64,000 nt of DNA from Bathynomus jamesi (Eukaryota > Arthropoda > Malacostraca > Isopoda > Cirolanidae). The translations under genes and the position numbers were made by a program. How positions within the stretch are numbered: the stretch's first letter is position 1; each line of letters opens with the position of its first letter. Location of the stretch: contig JAJOZX010007504.1 in NCBI GenBank assembly GCA_023014485.1, positions 124,001 through 188,000 on the forward strand, given 5' to 3'. Shown piece by piece: positions 12,478 through 22,864 of this stretch. The notes beneath the pieces are model-generated. The model was not told where the DNA came from, did no database searches, and worked only from the letters and a program-made list of their open reading frames with translations.

Positions 12478-12866
12478 GTTTGTACTCTGAAATCACAAAG
12501 AAAATCCTGAAAAGAAAACAATGAACAATTAATGAATTATTAAATAAATTTTTATACATGTATTTAGTAAAAATAAATTAACTTTAACTTGAAGTCAGGA
12601 GTCAACTCTATAAAGTTGACAGTACTTATATACTAGTTGGGCCATACTAGTTGGGCCTTTGGATCAGCGCTACTCCAGTAGATTTGGGGCTGTCGAGGGG
12701 TTTAACCCTGGTTGTCTTTTAAAAGACTTCTTTTGGCACAGGTCACAAAAAGGTTTTTGAACTAATAATGTTAAGTTGAACTAAGTCTTCACTGACACTA
12801 TATCAGAACAACTTTTAAATAAATGAACTGACAAAAAAAATCTAAAATTGAAGAATGATGCCAACT

Positions 12867-13338
12867 TCATTTATTTTTTATACATTGAACTAGTTATCAG
12901 CCACTTACATTCTGGGATTTTGTTGTACATGACTCAAGGTATTAATGTAAAAAAATTGAATTTTTTAGGAGAAGGTATTTTTTTTTATTCAAGGTCAAAG
13001 GTCAAACTTTTGAAGGGATTTTTTATTTTTCACAGTAGAGATATTTAACAAGAGACAATAAACAAGGGGCTACTAAAGAGCTTTAAAATGAGACCAAAAT
13101 CAATGCTCTAGCTTTAATAGGTGTTTAGTTACACCGTTTTGAAAATAGTCATTTAACGCAAAAAAGGTCAAATGTCACACTTTGTGACTTGTATCTCAGT
13201 AACCAAAGGTCAGTCAGCTCTAATAATTTGGGAATTTAAGTTGGCATATATATCTGCTATTGTGCCAAGTATGAGCAAAATTGAAAGGGGTGAGTGCAAA
13301 AAGTGCCATTTTGTGGCTGAGTTGACATGGAATGACCC
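12867..13338 (-). repeat. Right inverted terminal repeat of the long-TIR transposon
   Basis: Inverted partner of 9149-9618. The two plus-strand frames at 12848-13048 and 13172-13387 fall in this repeat and are not genes. Confidence 0.9.
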
Positions 13339-13500
13339 AATGGCCATTTTCATACATGATGGTATTTTCAAAATTTTCAACCATTAATTGATTTTCATCT
13401 GTATGATCACCATCTTGCACCCCCACTGACTCTAATAGCCAGAGCTGTTGTACACCTTTATCTAATTCTTCAGTTGTGAATGATTTATTTAATATTTCAG
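13339..13500 (-). pseudogene. BEL-A pol, N-terminal fragment before the insertion
   Basis: Minus-strand codons reading LWLLESVGVQ and ENQLMVENFENTI, which correspond to LWLLESVGIY and EDQLMVERFEDTI of BEL-B pol at about 29240-29310. This is the start of the BEL/Pao reverse transcriptase region, cut off by the transposon at 13338; it continues at 9144. Confidence 0.85.
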
Positions 13501-13595
13501 TTTTATGTCATTATTTGAGTTGTGTAAGACCTTGTCATAATAGGGCAAGTTTGTTAGTCATATATTTTTATTTTTCATTGTTATTTTATATTTAT

Positions 13596-14063
13596 CTATG
13601 TGTGTCCCAGTGGAGCTATACCCCAGTGAGTATCTAGAGCCATCCCATCTCCTATTCTGACTATGCCCTTCTGAATTAAGTAAATATAATCAGCTCCAAT
13701 TAACATTTGAACATTATCTATTGTATCATCATTTAAATTTCTATCTGCAATTTTATATTGCTTTTTAAGTTGTTTTAAATTTGGTATTTTAAATTTTTGT
13801 TGACCAACTTGTTCAATGATTACTGCTTCTATGTTTGTTGTTTTATTCTCTGTGGGTATATCCAGATCTAAATTGACTGTACTATATTTTTCTTTCTGTT
13901 CGTTTTCTTTGACAAATGATGTTATACACAATTCTTGTTCATTTTTATGAGTTTGTAGGCCTAATTGATTAACTAATGATTGATCTACAAATGTTTGTTG
14001 GGAACAAGAATCTATTAGACATCTTATAGGAGTTGTCCCACCTTTTTTATTTTTTAAATCCAA
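13596..14063 (-). pseudogene. BEL-A aspartic protease
   Basis: 155-codon minus frame with CLIDSCSQQTFVDQSLVNQL, the BEL/Pao protease active-site region (D-S-C-S/G in place of DTG), and the later MLIGADYIYLIQKG block typical of the end of this domain. Aligns along its length with the BEL-B protease at 28584-29093. It would process the Gag-Pol polyprotein. The frame is separated from pol by a break near 13500-13590. Confidence 0.8.
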
Positions 14064-14105
14064 GGTTATTGTAGGTAGGAGTACACTAGAATTTTTATTG
14101 ACTAT

Positions 14106-15479
14106 TTATTGATACATGTCCATTAAATGTTTTTTCATTTTTCTTTGTGTTTGTTTATTTGAATTTTTAAATGAATCACAAAGACAGGAGACATGATTTA
14201 AACTTCCACAATTAACACATTTTAATCTTATTTTTGTTTTGCAGTCTTTGTTAGTATGTCCTGCAGCTGTGCATTTAGTACAAAGGTTTAACTGAGAACA
14301 CCTGTTTATCCAGGATTCTAAGTCTACATACTTAGTACATCGTGTGCTATTGTGATCATCGGCTGAACAAAATTTACTTACGTACAAATTCTGTCGTAAC
14401 GTTAAAATTTTGTCGTGTAGGAGTTAGACCTATCACTTTTTGTTCTGATTTGTCTTTTTGTTGTTGTTGTGGTTGTGGCTTTGGTTTTGTTTGAATTTTC
14501 TTTGTTTGGTTTATTTGTGAATCAATCTTTGTTTGTGAATTAATCTTTGAAGATTTGTACATTGACAAAACATTTGGAAATTCATTCCTTATTTCACCAA
14601 GGGTAGGGTATGTATTTCCCATTATTCTTTGGAAAATATCCCTAATTTGGGTAGATAAACAATCAAATATTATGGCTTGGATAAACCATGCTGATTTCTC
14701 TAGATCTATGTCATTATTTTGTAGATGACCTAACATGCATTCAATTTCACAACAGAAATTGTACAGATCCTGATGGTTATCCTTGGCTGGTTTTATATTT
14801 TTTAATTTTATTGCTAAATCATTTACTATTTCTTTTCTATTTAGGAAATTTCTTTCTAGTAATTTGAGAGCTATTTTATACGAGCTGCCTATTGCCAGTA
14901 AGGCATCAACCAGTTTTAGGGCTGGGCCTTTTAAATAATTAAGCAGATAACTGAATTTGTCAACATCAGATATATAATCCTTGTTGCCAATTAAACTATC
15001 AAATTTTTCCAGAAAAGACTGAAATTTTGTTCAATCACCCTCAAATATTGGTACTTGTAATGTTGGTAACTTGGCTTTTAGTTGTTTATTGTCATCATTA
15101 GAAATGGATGCATTTCTGAAGGCCTCAATCAAACTTTGATTTGTAGCTTCTAAATTATTTGGTAGATTATCTAAAGCAGCATATAATTCATTTATGAGAG
15201 AATCTATTTCAAAAATATTCTGTTCTTGTTCACACAAAAGTGCTGTGTATGTGTCTTCACCAACATTTAACCCATCAGTTTCTGTACCAATTTCCTCGTC
15301 TATAATTATTATTTCCAGTTTAATTCTATTTAAACCACCCAAAATAGTATCATAATCCTTTTATTTGGATTTTCTTTGCTATTAAAGCTAGTTAAAAGCC
15401 TGGTAATGACTCCCTTCCTTGCTGATCTCTTCCTTTTTAATGATTTAATCTTTGCCTCAATTGTTTCACATTCAGCCAT
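14106..15479 (-). pseudogene. BEL-A gag with zinc knuckles
   Basis: Begins at an ATG near 15479 (MAECETIEAKIKSLKRKRSA), shifts frame near 15340 into a helical DUF1759-like region (15342-15031), then has an unassigned gap and a Gln/Lys-rich part (14736-14374). The end (14387-14106) has the Cys/His knuckles of BEL Gag: CTKCTAAGHTNKDC and CVNCGSLNHVSCLC. Gag forms the particle and binds the RNA. The frames overlap or are interrupted at about 15340, 15030 and 14380, so it is not functional as it stands. Confidence 0.75.
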
Positions 15480-15870
15480 ATTTTGTTTATTTTATTTTTC
15501 CAAAAATAAGTCCCCAAAATCCTAAAACCCTTTCAACTCCATAAATATGCTTTATTTTATATTATGTATACAATAGTTAAGCTTTATTTTGGTTAAATAG
15601 GCTAGGCTTCGGATTACCCTTATTCTAGAATTTTACCACATTTATGACCAAATAATAAGTTTTGAAGTATTTGAATTATTTCTTATTTTTATTTTTAGTT
15701 AGGGCTTCATAATTTATTATTATTTATATGTAGTAAATATTTGAAAAAGCCAAATATGGAATAAATTCTGTTCAGATGTCAAAATGTTTGATAAAGCTTA
15801 ATTTTATTTTATTCAAGGTTAAGGTTTTCATAGCAAATAACCCTTCCCCACACGGGCCACCATTTAGATA

Positions 15871-16412
15871 TGAAAAAAATAGGTCCTGCTCCAACCAGAG
15901 TAGCCTAAATACAACCTAGGCTACGTTGGAGATGGAAGACCTAGGCCAAAGATGAACCAGCCTAGCTATTTGTCCATAAACAGGACTTCCATGCTCTTTT
16001 GTTAAACAATTACAGCTGAAATGTCAGCTTATTTAACCTAAATTTAATAACCAAAGGGAAATTTATGAACTTCTTACCTCAAAATTTTATAAAAGTTTTA
16101 TTTCTTGACACCGATAATGAAAATTTTTATTCCAGCTTCTTTCGTCTGCCACCTCCTTGTCCCCCCTGTTATTCTGCTTATTCAGCTTATCCCAATCTTT
16201 TTCTTCTTCCTAAAACTGTGTTGCCATTTCTGGCTATGGGATCTTTTTTTCTTTTCATCCCATATTTGTTTCTTCGTTGGTGTCTTTTTAATTTTTCTCA
16301 GCAAGAGTTCAAGTTCTTCTGATTTATTTTTTATTATTATTTTTTTTAATGTCAATATGGCTTATCCAAGATTAGGTGGGTCTTCCATTTCGGTACTCCC
16401 AAATTTTCCACA
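15871..16412 (-). repeat. BEL-A 5' LTR
   Basis: 542 bp copy matching 4604-5150. On the minus strand it starts TGTGGAAAA and ends TTTCA, keeping the canonical TG...CA termini; the primer-binding-site-like sequence follows directly. It would carry the promoter of BEL-A, but no core promoter element is evident. Confidence 0.9.
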
Positions 16413-16799
16413 GGAGGTAAGCCAATGATGATGTTCTTGTATCTCCTTGCCATGGGTTCAATCTTTTTGGCTGTTGCAGGATTGTGCCTCAAGATGGTTA
16501 AGCCATCATTAATGGATAGTTCCTTAGTCAGTACAATTATTGACACTACTTCAAGGGATGATAAGAAGTGATATGCGTCAAAGCTCATAACATTTAATGC
16601 AATTCACTACATCAGAGAACCAACTGTCCTAGTCCCAAAAACTCTCAACATGGGTGTGGTGTGTGGTTTTATATATGCATATGTAAGCCATGGGGATGAG
16701 TAAGGGGGAAATTAAATGATGAATTGTCACACGAGGCCTTATGAGTGAGGGAGCTATTTATTACCTTATAAGGCATTTTGTAACATACAGTGTATATAT
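16413..16799. other. Short host stretch between BEL-A and the next element
   Basis: The BEL-A target site lies at 16413. A minus-strand frame from 16588 runs about 59 codons to the target site (MSFDAYHFLSSLEVVSIIVL at its start) and, skipping BEL-A, would go on about 15 codons beyond 4603 to a stop. I do not recognise it. It could be an exon, a repeat fragment or chance. The rest, to 16799, has no visible feature. Confidence 0.3.
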
Positions 16800-16840
16800 G
16801 ACGCGTTCGGTGGAGAAGGGGCGAACGCCACAAAATTCGA
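16800..16840 (+). repeat. Left inverted end of the 1.0 kb element
   Basis: 29 exact bases, then weaker similarity to about 40. Contains the internal palindrome GCGTTCG...CGAACGC. Confidence 0.85.
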
Positions 16841-16944
16841 AAAATGAGTTTTTTGTCGTATAATTATCCTTTAAAACCTTTGCTTTACCTATGCAAAAAA
16901 TTAGATGTTAGTCTGCACTCTTTCACGGTAAAATTTAGGTTTTA

Positions 16945-17502
16945 ATGTATCTCAGAGCAATTCACTCCGCATCATTGCTTCACATTGAACACATCTATCT
17001 ACTTTCTGGTCACTCGACAATGCCCTGTGATGCTCAATTTGGCCAAATTGAACAAAATATAAAAAATAATTACAGCAATATTATTTACACCAAAAAAGAT
17101 TATGTTACGGCCATAACTACAGCCGTTTCGCAGCGCTTCCTAGTTGTAGAAATGAAACAGGCTGATTTTCTCGATTTTGACGTCCTAAAAACGTGCATTG
17201 TCATTAGGAAATCAACAACTACTAAATTTACAGATGCAAGAAAGTTAATATTTGACTTTCAACACAAAGAAGGCTACGTAATATCTACTGCATACCGCAC
17301 AACCCCAGATAATAGCCATCCCGTCAGACTGCAGAAAGGGAAAAAATCCTACAGTGTCAGTTTATTCAATCTAGCCCAGCAGACACTGCAACCAAAGTAT
17401 TCCCAATTGCTGCCAATAACTAAGGAAAAAATAAAAGATCTCAAAGAATTATCAGACCTAATGCCTGCAACTGCAGTGAACTATTTTATACAAGATTGTT
17501 AA
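16945..17502 (+). pseudogene. C-terminal fragment of an uncharacterised transposase-like protein
   Basis: 185-codon frame just inside the left inverted end. Near residue 20 it has LLSGHSTMPCDAQFGQIEQ: a Gly-His, Cys-Asp and a Glu seven residues after the Asp. A GHS-x(2)-CDxxFGxIE pattern occurs near the end of an RNase H-like domain in a large set of uncharacterised invertebrate proteins (DUF7869-type, from memory and not checked). The remainder is Lys-rich without motifs I recognise. No upstream catalytic domain fits between the inverted end and this frame, so most of the protein is missing. The ATG at 16945 may be fortuitous. Confidence 0.55.
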
Positions 17503-17759
17503 AGGAACTGGAAGAAACCGAAACAGTTGAAGCAGGTAATACAACATTCGACGAAGAGGACCAAATAATGGATTACACCAGTTAACATCAGAAGCTATCA
17601 ATAAATAATATTGTAAAATTTCTTGGCGTTTTATTATATCGACATATTACACAACAATATTTTACTCAAATATGTGTTCAAATTCATACAACATTTCAAA
17701 AAACCGGAAAAATACAAAGGTTTAAAGTTTACAAACTTTAATTGCATTTTGTGGCATAA

Positions 17760-17800
17760 TTCGAAAATGTTGCGTTCGCCCCTTCTCCACCGAACGCGTC
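17760..17800 (-). repeat. Right inverted end of the 1.0 kb element
   Basis: Inverted partner of 16800-16840. Confidence 0.85.
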
Positions 17801-17841
17801 ATATATAAGATGCAAAATATAAAATGAAAAAATAAACTAAC

Positions 17842-18019
17842 CAGCTAAAACCAAAGGGGCAGCAACTAGTAAACTGCCTGCTCCTACACATGCTGCTGTA
17901 ACTCCCATGGCTACTTTTGCAGCTGAAGGAATGCCTTTGTTACTTCCTCGGCTAATTGTTTTTACTGCCAGTCTCTTCTGAGGATCTTTCTTATCTAGTG
18001 GGTGTGCCATTTTTATATC
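17842..18019 (-). CDS. Probable host gene exon, small glycine/alanine-rich membrane-type protein (partial)
   Basis: On the minus strand a good acceptor (TTTGTTTTTCAATACAG) is followed at 18019 by GATATAAAA and the ATG at 18010. Fifty-six codons follow, ending at a donor CTG|GTTAGT (17842/17841), phase 1. The start is MAHPLDKKDPQKRLAVKT; the end (GVTAACVGAGSLLVAAPLVL) is a hydrophobic Gly/Ala helix that could be a membrane segment. The combination of a short polar N-terminus and such a helix ending APLVL recalls the IFI6/IFI27 (ISG12) family, but the similarity is weak. No later exon was identified; the next DNA downstream on this strand is the 1.0 kb transposon (17800-16800), so it would lie in the intron. 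Confidence 0.5.
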
Positions 18020-18061
18020 CTGTATTGAAAAACAAAACAAACAGTTTAATTTATAAGTCAT

Positions 18062-19030
18062 TTAAATACAAAATAATAATTTGTATTATATTTTATAACT
18101 ATAAATTGCCTCAGTTTTGGCAGAAATAATGAAATATTTACTAATGAAATGTAAGGAAACTGGTTAGAGGATGTTAGGAAAAAGATCTTGGCATTGTAGG
18201 GGGTCTCTGACCTCCCCCTTTTTCTTTGTCATAAAGCTTCTCCAACCCTTGCCTTAATTTTATTTTCCCCAAATGCATGTCCTTTCATAGTTTTTATTAT
18301 ATAAGTATGATTTAATTATTGTTAGTGTTTTGGTCAATTATTTAGGTATTTATTTATTTATATGATGTTATGCAAGTTGTTAGGTATGTTTTCATTTCTT
18401 TAAAATTTATTTTCTCTTTCCCCATTTCAAACAGATAAGTTAAATAAAAATTAAAAAAGTTTTGTGGCTACAGGCTTTTTAAAGGCTCAAGCTCCAATCT
18501 TTACCCTTTAAGTTTCTCCCTCTTCTCTCAGGCCCCAGTTTTTTTTTCCTTTGCCAAGATTAAGTTCCTAATTTTTTTTTTCTATGATTTAAAGATAGAA
18601 GAAATTATAAGAAGAAATTATAAATGTGAAGGAGAATGTAAAAATAAGAAAAATAAACTACAAAACCTTTCAGCTCAGTATTCCTTTTCCTATGATTTAA
18701 TGACCTAAGAACTTATAAATGTCAGGAAAGGAAGTAACAAAGAAAATAAGCTCCAAAATCTTTAACCTCAGCCCTTATTTTTCAAGACCCTTATTAGTGA
18801 GGGGAGAGGATGGTGAAAGCCACACATCTGCAATTTGCTCCACCCAGCAGCTGACAGCTGCCTCTAACTCAGGGACAGAAAGGAGAGAGGTCAACAAAAC
18901 GAACTTTTATCTATATGAATGAAGAAAGGAAATATATTAACTCCAAAAGAAAAAACTTAGGACAATAATGAAGCAAGGAGGAACTCAGGAAAAAACTCTG
19001 AAGAAATTGACCATCAAGAGAGAATAAATG
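18062..19030. other. Stretch with no recognised feature
   Basis: AT-rich DNA upstream of the candidate host exon with T-rich and A-rich tracts. No domain, element end or RNA gene recognised. Promoter or 5' exons of the minus-strand gene could lie here, but I cannot point to them. Confidence 0.4.
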
Positions 19031-19040
19031 CAAGAACACA

Positions 19041-19158
19041 ACTGGATCGCAGGAGTAGGTTCTTTAGTATAAGAGGCATTCCCCTTTGGAATTCACTGCC
19101 ATCATCAGTTGTCTCTCTTTCTGATTTGAGTGCTTTTAAAAAGGCTCGGGATTGACAC
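19041..19158 (+). repeat. Remnant of a LINE reverse-transcriptase C-terminus
   Basis: The codons read RSRFFSIRGIPLWNSLPSSV followed by a Ser/Leu-rich tail, FKKARD and a stop. WNSLP followed by a short helical tail is the usual ending of non-LTR retrotransposon ORF2 proteins. Only this tail is preserved. Confidence 0.5.
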
Positions 19159-19400
19159 TGGGTAGGGATTTGTACAGGTTTTCATAAGTAACCACTTCAA
19201 AAAGCTCAAATCTATTTGCCACATATGGTGCGCTATCCAGCCATTTAACCTGAATTTAGCTAAACATGTTTTGTTTATTTTTCTGTGCTGGTGCCCCAGT
19301 GGAGTGAGGCTGACCCTTTATAGACCATGTTCCTTTTGCCTTGATTGTTAGTTCTTGAGGTGAGGGAAAGGCCACCAGGTAAGATTACCATGAGTTCCAT

Positions 19401-19510
19401 GCAAGATTTTTCTCTGTCAATCATACCCATCTGGAATTCACTACCTTCCACTATAGTGTGCTCTCACACTTTATTGGCATTTAAGCATTCTCTGGAGGTT
19501 CATCTGGGGC
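19401..19510 (+). repeat. Second, more decayed LINE tail remnant
   Basis: TTCTCTGTCAATCAT, then CTGGAATTCACTACC and a tail, resemble the 19041-19158 motif in a damaged frame. Weak evidence. Confidence 0.3.
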
Positions 19511-21007
19511 AACGACTATGACTTCCACGAGTGATCACTTTCAGCTTACAACACACTTTCCAGCTATAGCTTCTCTTGTCATTTCTTCCTTTGTTACATG
19601 ATCACAATGAGCTGGCATGTTGGCAGTTTTGGGGTTCCTGGGCTAGGCTTGGGAACCCAACCAGGTAAGGTAAGAACTTAGGCCCACTAGAATTTGAGCT
19701 TGCAGCTTCCTTAAACCTTGCCTTGAGCATGTCCCTAACTTCATACCCCTGTACATTTGTTCTGTAATTTTGATACAGGCTGTCAGGCAATCAACCCATA
19801 CATATTTTTTGCATGGTGGCCCCTGTGGGGAGGGGAACCAACCCCTCTAAAATTTACACAAACACAAACTTTACCTTTACACTAACTATAACTCTACTGT
19901 ACCTAATGTAACAGTCAGCAAAAGCTGAGGCTGATGAGAACCATAAACAAAGCCTTTTTCATTTAACAGGCTTAACTCATTTTAGGTCCTATAAAAAAAT
20001 AGGCCAATTTCAACCTACGCCTACTAGGTAGACCCACCTTACTTTGCCTTAATAGGCCTAACATACTCCTATACCTAGGCCTACTTCAAAGAATTTATAT
20101 TTTAGACCTACTAAAAACCTACCTCTCAAAGTAGGCCTTACTCTTTACACTAAAGGTCTATCCTCACTAAAAACATTGTAAATTTTTAATTCAACCTGTG
20201 GTGTAGGTTATAAAATTTATTTCAGCAATTTAACTTAATCATAAGACTCATTAACATCACAAAATTAAACTCAGAACTTTAACATCACACAGACCTAAAG
20301 CAATTGCACAAACTCAAACCTAACACCTATTCTAAGTCCTATTTCAGACACAGGTGCAACCTATTTGACATATAGGCACAACCTATCCTAAGTCCTATTT
20401 CACATACAGGCATAAAACAGACAAGGCTTGATATAAAGGTCTCAAATGCACAGTGTTGGCAAAAACCTAGGTTTTCACAAAAAAAACAACCCAACTAGGT
20501 TTTTGGGTTTTTGATGGGTTGAAATTTTTTTAGAAAAGGTTTGATAATTATGTAGTGCCTAATATATCTATTATTTTATTAATTTATTTATCTAATCTAC
20601 AATATATATTAAAAAGACATCTTTATTTCACAGAAAGTTTAGATATGAGAGATAATAATGACATATTAGAATTTTCTCCATTTTAATTTTAGATCTTTCC
20701 TTTATTTCTTAACAGCAGATTTCAGCTTTATTTAGCCCTAACTCAAATTTAAATTTTTAAGATGCCAAAGAGTTATTGAGGTGGAAGATCTAAAGCTAGC
20801 AAATGGGATGAGGTGACTTTAATTAAGTGATCAGCCTACTAGAGTACTATGCAATTATTGCAAAGAAAGTATCACTCGAAAAATTGAGAGTGGGGGGGGG
20901 TTCTCAAAAACAAGTCATTTCCGACGGTTTTGAAGGTCAGATTCATTCAACACACATCAAAAACCATAGGAAAAACATAAATTTCACCTCGAAAGGGAGA
21001 CGGGTAT
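19511..21007. other. Stretch with no gene; possible hAT end
   Basis: Rich in short TAGGCCTA-like motifs between about 19990 and 20160. CAGTGTTGGCAAAAACC at about 20453 resembles a hAT terminal repeat, but no matching right end was found. Nothing else recognised. Confidence 0.35.
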
Positions 21008-21424
21008 AATACTGTACATTTACCAAAAATTACCTGAAAAACTGGAAAAAGTACAGAAACAAGCAACAAGAATGATCCCCCCTCTAAGATAATTGACATA
21101 TAAGGAAAGACTGGCATATCTAAACATGCTCATTAAAAAGGAGGAGGTTAAGGGGTGATATGATAGAGGCGTATAAAATGGTAAAAGGGTTGGAAAAGAT
21201 AGATTTTGAGTCTCTTTTCATTAAAGATCACAATAACCAAACTAGAGGTCATAGTATGAAATTATTTAAGCCAAGATGTAGAACAAATTTAAGAAAACAA
21301 AGTTTTACAAACACAGTTATTAAGTTTTGGAACAGTCTGATAGAAGAAGTGGTGACTTCAGATACACTTGATTCTTTCAAAAGAAGGTTGGATAGTTTGA
21401 TGTCTGCAAGGGACATCTGGTGAT
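21008..21424 (+). pseudogene. CR1 reverse transcriptase, C-terminal end
   Basis: Codons include LEKVQKQATRMIPPL, KRRRLRGDMIEAYKMVKGL and FWNSLIEEVV, ending with the stop after GCAAGGGACATCTGG. This is the segment after the catalytic domain in CR1/L2 ORF2 proteins. There is a frame break near 21090-21130 and the 5' end is truncated, so there is no YADD motif here. Confidence 0.8.
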
Positions 21425-21718
21425 AGTTTGGTTAATATGAGTTTTATCATACTCAGAATATCAAAAGCAAATATAATTACAAAATATTAAAGCATAATTT
21501 TCTCATCATTTTCATATAAGTCACTATGCTCGCAGATGCGTCCTTACCAAATTATGTAGATTTGAATATTATGACATTTTTGCATTTTTTTCCTGCCCTT
21601 CCAATATTTGATTGGTGACGTCATGAGAACATGATATATGAGCTAGACTTTTTAAGTTGTTAGGCCTTTTAAGTTGCTAGTCTACTTCTGTTAGTTTTTC
21701 ATAGATGTTTGTCACAAT

Positions 21719-21820
21719 GACATGTGAATGGTGCGAATATTATTTTGAGGATTTAATATACAAAGTGCATTCTAATGACTCCCGAGCAATAGAAATATTG
21801 AATGTTATTACGGTACATTA
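21719..21820 (+). other. Possible start of a lost gene within the 1.9 kb element
   Basis: Thirty-four open codons from an ATG at 21719 begin MTCEWCEYYFEDLIYKVHSN, with a CxxC...H arrangement, and are cut by the CACTG element at 21821. Could be a zinc-finger N-terminus or chance. Confidence 0.2.
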
Positions 21821-22864
21821 CACTGCCCAACAAAAAAACATTTTTGCTGCTGATTTAATTCTAAGACCTGTTTCTGGATAATATTCATGTGCTGATTTCA
21901 AAAATCACCTTAGATTTTGTCCATCACATCAGGTTTTCATGCAATGCAATATGCCTATTTTGGGTGATCCATGAAGGGCGCTTATCAAAATTGATGATTT
22001 TTGAGACCTGTTAATAGCTGTTTTGCTATTAAAATTTTATCTGTGGAATACGCAAATCTGTGCATTAAATCTAAAGGTCATGTACAACATGTACGCAGTT
22101 CAGTAACTCAATGACCGAAATGGAGGCAAGAGCTTGGAATGCTTTTGTGGCAGTAGTTAAGAACTTCCGAGGAAACAAAAAGTCTGAAAATTATAAAGAT
22201 CTTGTAAAGGATTTACTTGTAAACTTTCAGCAGTTGGGTTGTAACAGGAGCATTAAAGTTCACTATCTCAACAGTCATCTGGATAAATTTCCAGAAAATT
22301 TTGGTGATGTTAGTGAAGAGCAAGGTGAAAGGTTCCACCAAGACATCAAAGTGATGGAAGAATGATACCAAGGAAGATGGGATAACCATATGATGGCTGA
22401 CTACTGCTGGAGCCTGCAGAGAGATTGTCTTGACATCTCTCATTCTAGGAAGTCCTATAAGAGAAAATTTATCACCACTGAAAAGTAAGAAAACAAGAAA
22501 AAGACAATGTTAAGAAAACTGGTCCTGTGCTTGCTTTAATATGGATTCATTTTTTGCTTATTTAAACACTTTTAATCACTTTATGTGTCAATATTACCAT
22601 TGTATATTAAAGTTCACTCCCTGCACAATTGTTTACTTTTCCATGCTGATTCCGAGTATGTAAAAACTTATTTTTTGAAAAGAAAAAAAATTGGACATAA
22701 CCCTGCCACAATGCAATATCTCCAAAATATCCGTATTTGATTGCTCGAAAACCTGATGTGATAAGCAAAAACTAAGAAACTAAGGTGATTTTTTAAATCA
22801 GCACACCAAAGTTACCTAAAAATAGATGTTAGAATTAAATCAGCAAAATTGGTGTTGGGCAGTG
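21821..22864 (+). mobile_element. CACTG-ended DNA transposon (CMC-like) with a truncated gene
   Basis: The left end CACTGCCCAACAAAAAAACA and right end GTTGGGCAGTG are parts of inverted repeats of about 130 bp, including GTGCTGATTT and ATCACATCAGGTTTT. TTA is duplicated at 21818-21820 and 22865-22867. CACT(G/A) ends with a 3 bp TSD are typical of the CMC group (En/Spm, Chapaev relatives). At 1044 bp it is too short for a whole transposase. Confidence 0.7.
22111..22488 (+). pseudogene. C-terminal fragment of a repeat-encoded protein (GERFHQDI type)
   Basis: Reads from the ATG at 22111 through an in-frame TGA at 22363-22365 to a TAA at 22486. Recognisable motifs are KVHYLNSHLDKFPENFGDVS, EEQGERFHQDIKVMEE, then, after the stop, YQGRW and MADYCW. 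I recognise this as a very common C-terminal segment of uncharacterised invertebrate repeat proteins. In this place it is the only coding remnant of the CACTG element. It may be the end of its transposase; this is inference from position. Confidence 0.55.

Larger units (their letters stand above)
9149..13338 (-). mobile_element. Long-TIR DNA transposon (possibly Sola-like) inserted in BEL-A pol
   Basis: Ends are GGGTCATTCCATGTCAA and its reverse complement; the inverted repeats are about 470 bp long (9149-9618 and 12867-13338). The 4 bp AATG is duplicated at 9145-9148 and 13339-13342. Removing the element and one AATG leaves the surrounding BEL pol frame uninterrupted, which fixes the boundaries exactly. 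One broken gene lies inside on the minus strand. A 4 bp TSD and long inverted ends are known for Sola elements, so that is my best guess, but the superfamily needs an alignment. Confidence 0.85.
4604..16412 (-). mobile_element. BEL-A: BEL/Pao LTR retrotransposon, split by a DNA transposon
   Basis: Direct repeats 4604-5150 and 15871-16412 are its LTRs. Read on the minus strand they begin TGTGGAAAATTTGGGAG and end near CTATTTTTTTCA. The flanks carry the same GGAGGTA at 4597-4603 and 16413-16419, a TSD of up to 7 bp (BEL elements usually make 4-6, so some of this may be chance). Just inside the right LTR the minus strand reads TGGTGGCCCGTGTGGGG, a plausible primer-binding site. Internal order on the minus strand is gag, protease, reverse transcriptase, RNase H, integrase, as expected for BEL/Pao. 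The LTRs differ at about 5 of the first 125 bases by eye, so this is older than BEL-B and Gypsy-E. Confidence 0.9.
16800..17800 (+). mobile_element. 1.0 kb DNA transposon with palindromic ends and a truncated transposase-like gene
   Basis: The first 29 bases, starting GACGCGTTCGGTGGAGAAGG, are repeated exactly in inverted orientation at 17772-17800. Each end is itself an imperfect hairpin, since GCGTTCG and CGAACGC flank a 12-base loop. Flanking DNA reads ATATAT on both sides, so a TSD of 2 to 6 bp (AT-rich) is possible but cannot be fixed. The interior holds a plus-strand frame for the C-terminal end of a transposase-like protein. It is an internally deleted copy of a larger, unclassified element. 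Confidence 0.8.

Noticed and set aside
20453..20530. Left end of a hAT-type MITE (CAGTGTTGGCAAAAACC)
   Set aside because: No matching right end or 8 bp duplication was found, so it is only mentioned in the note on that stretch.
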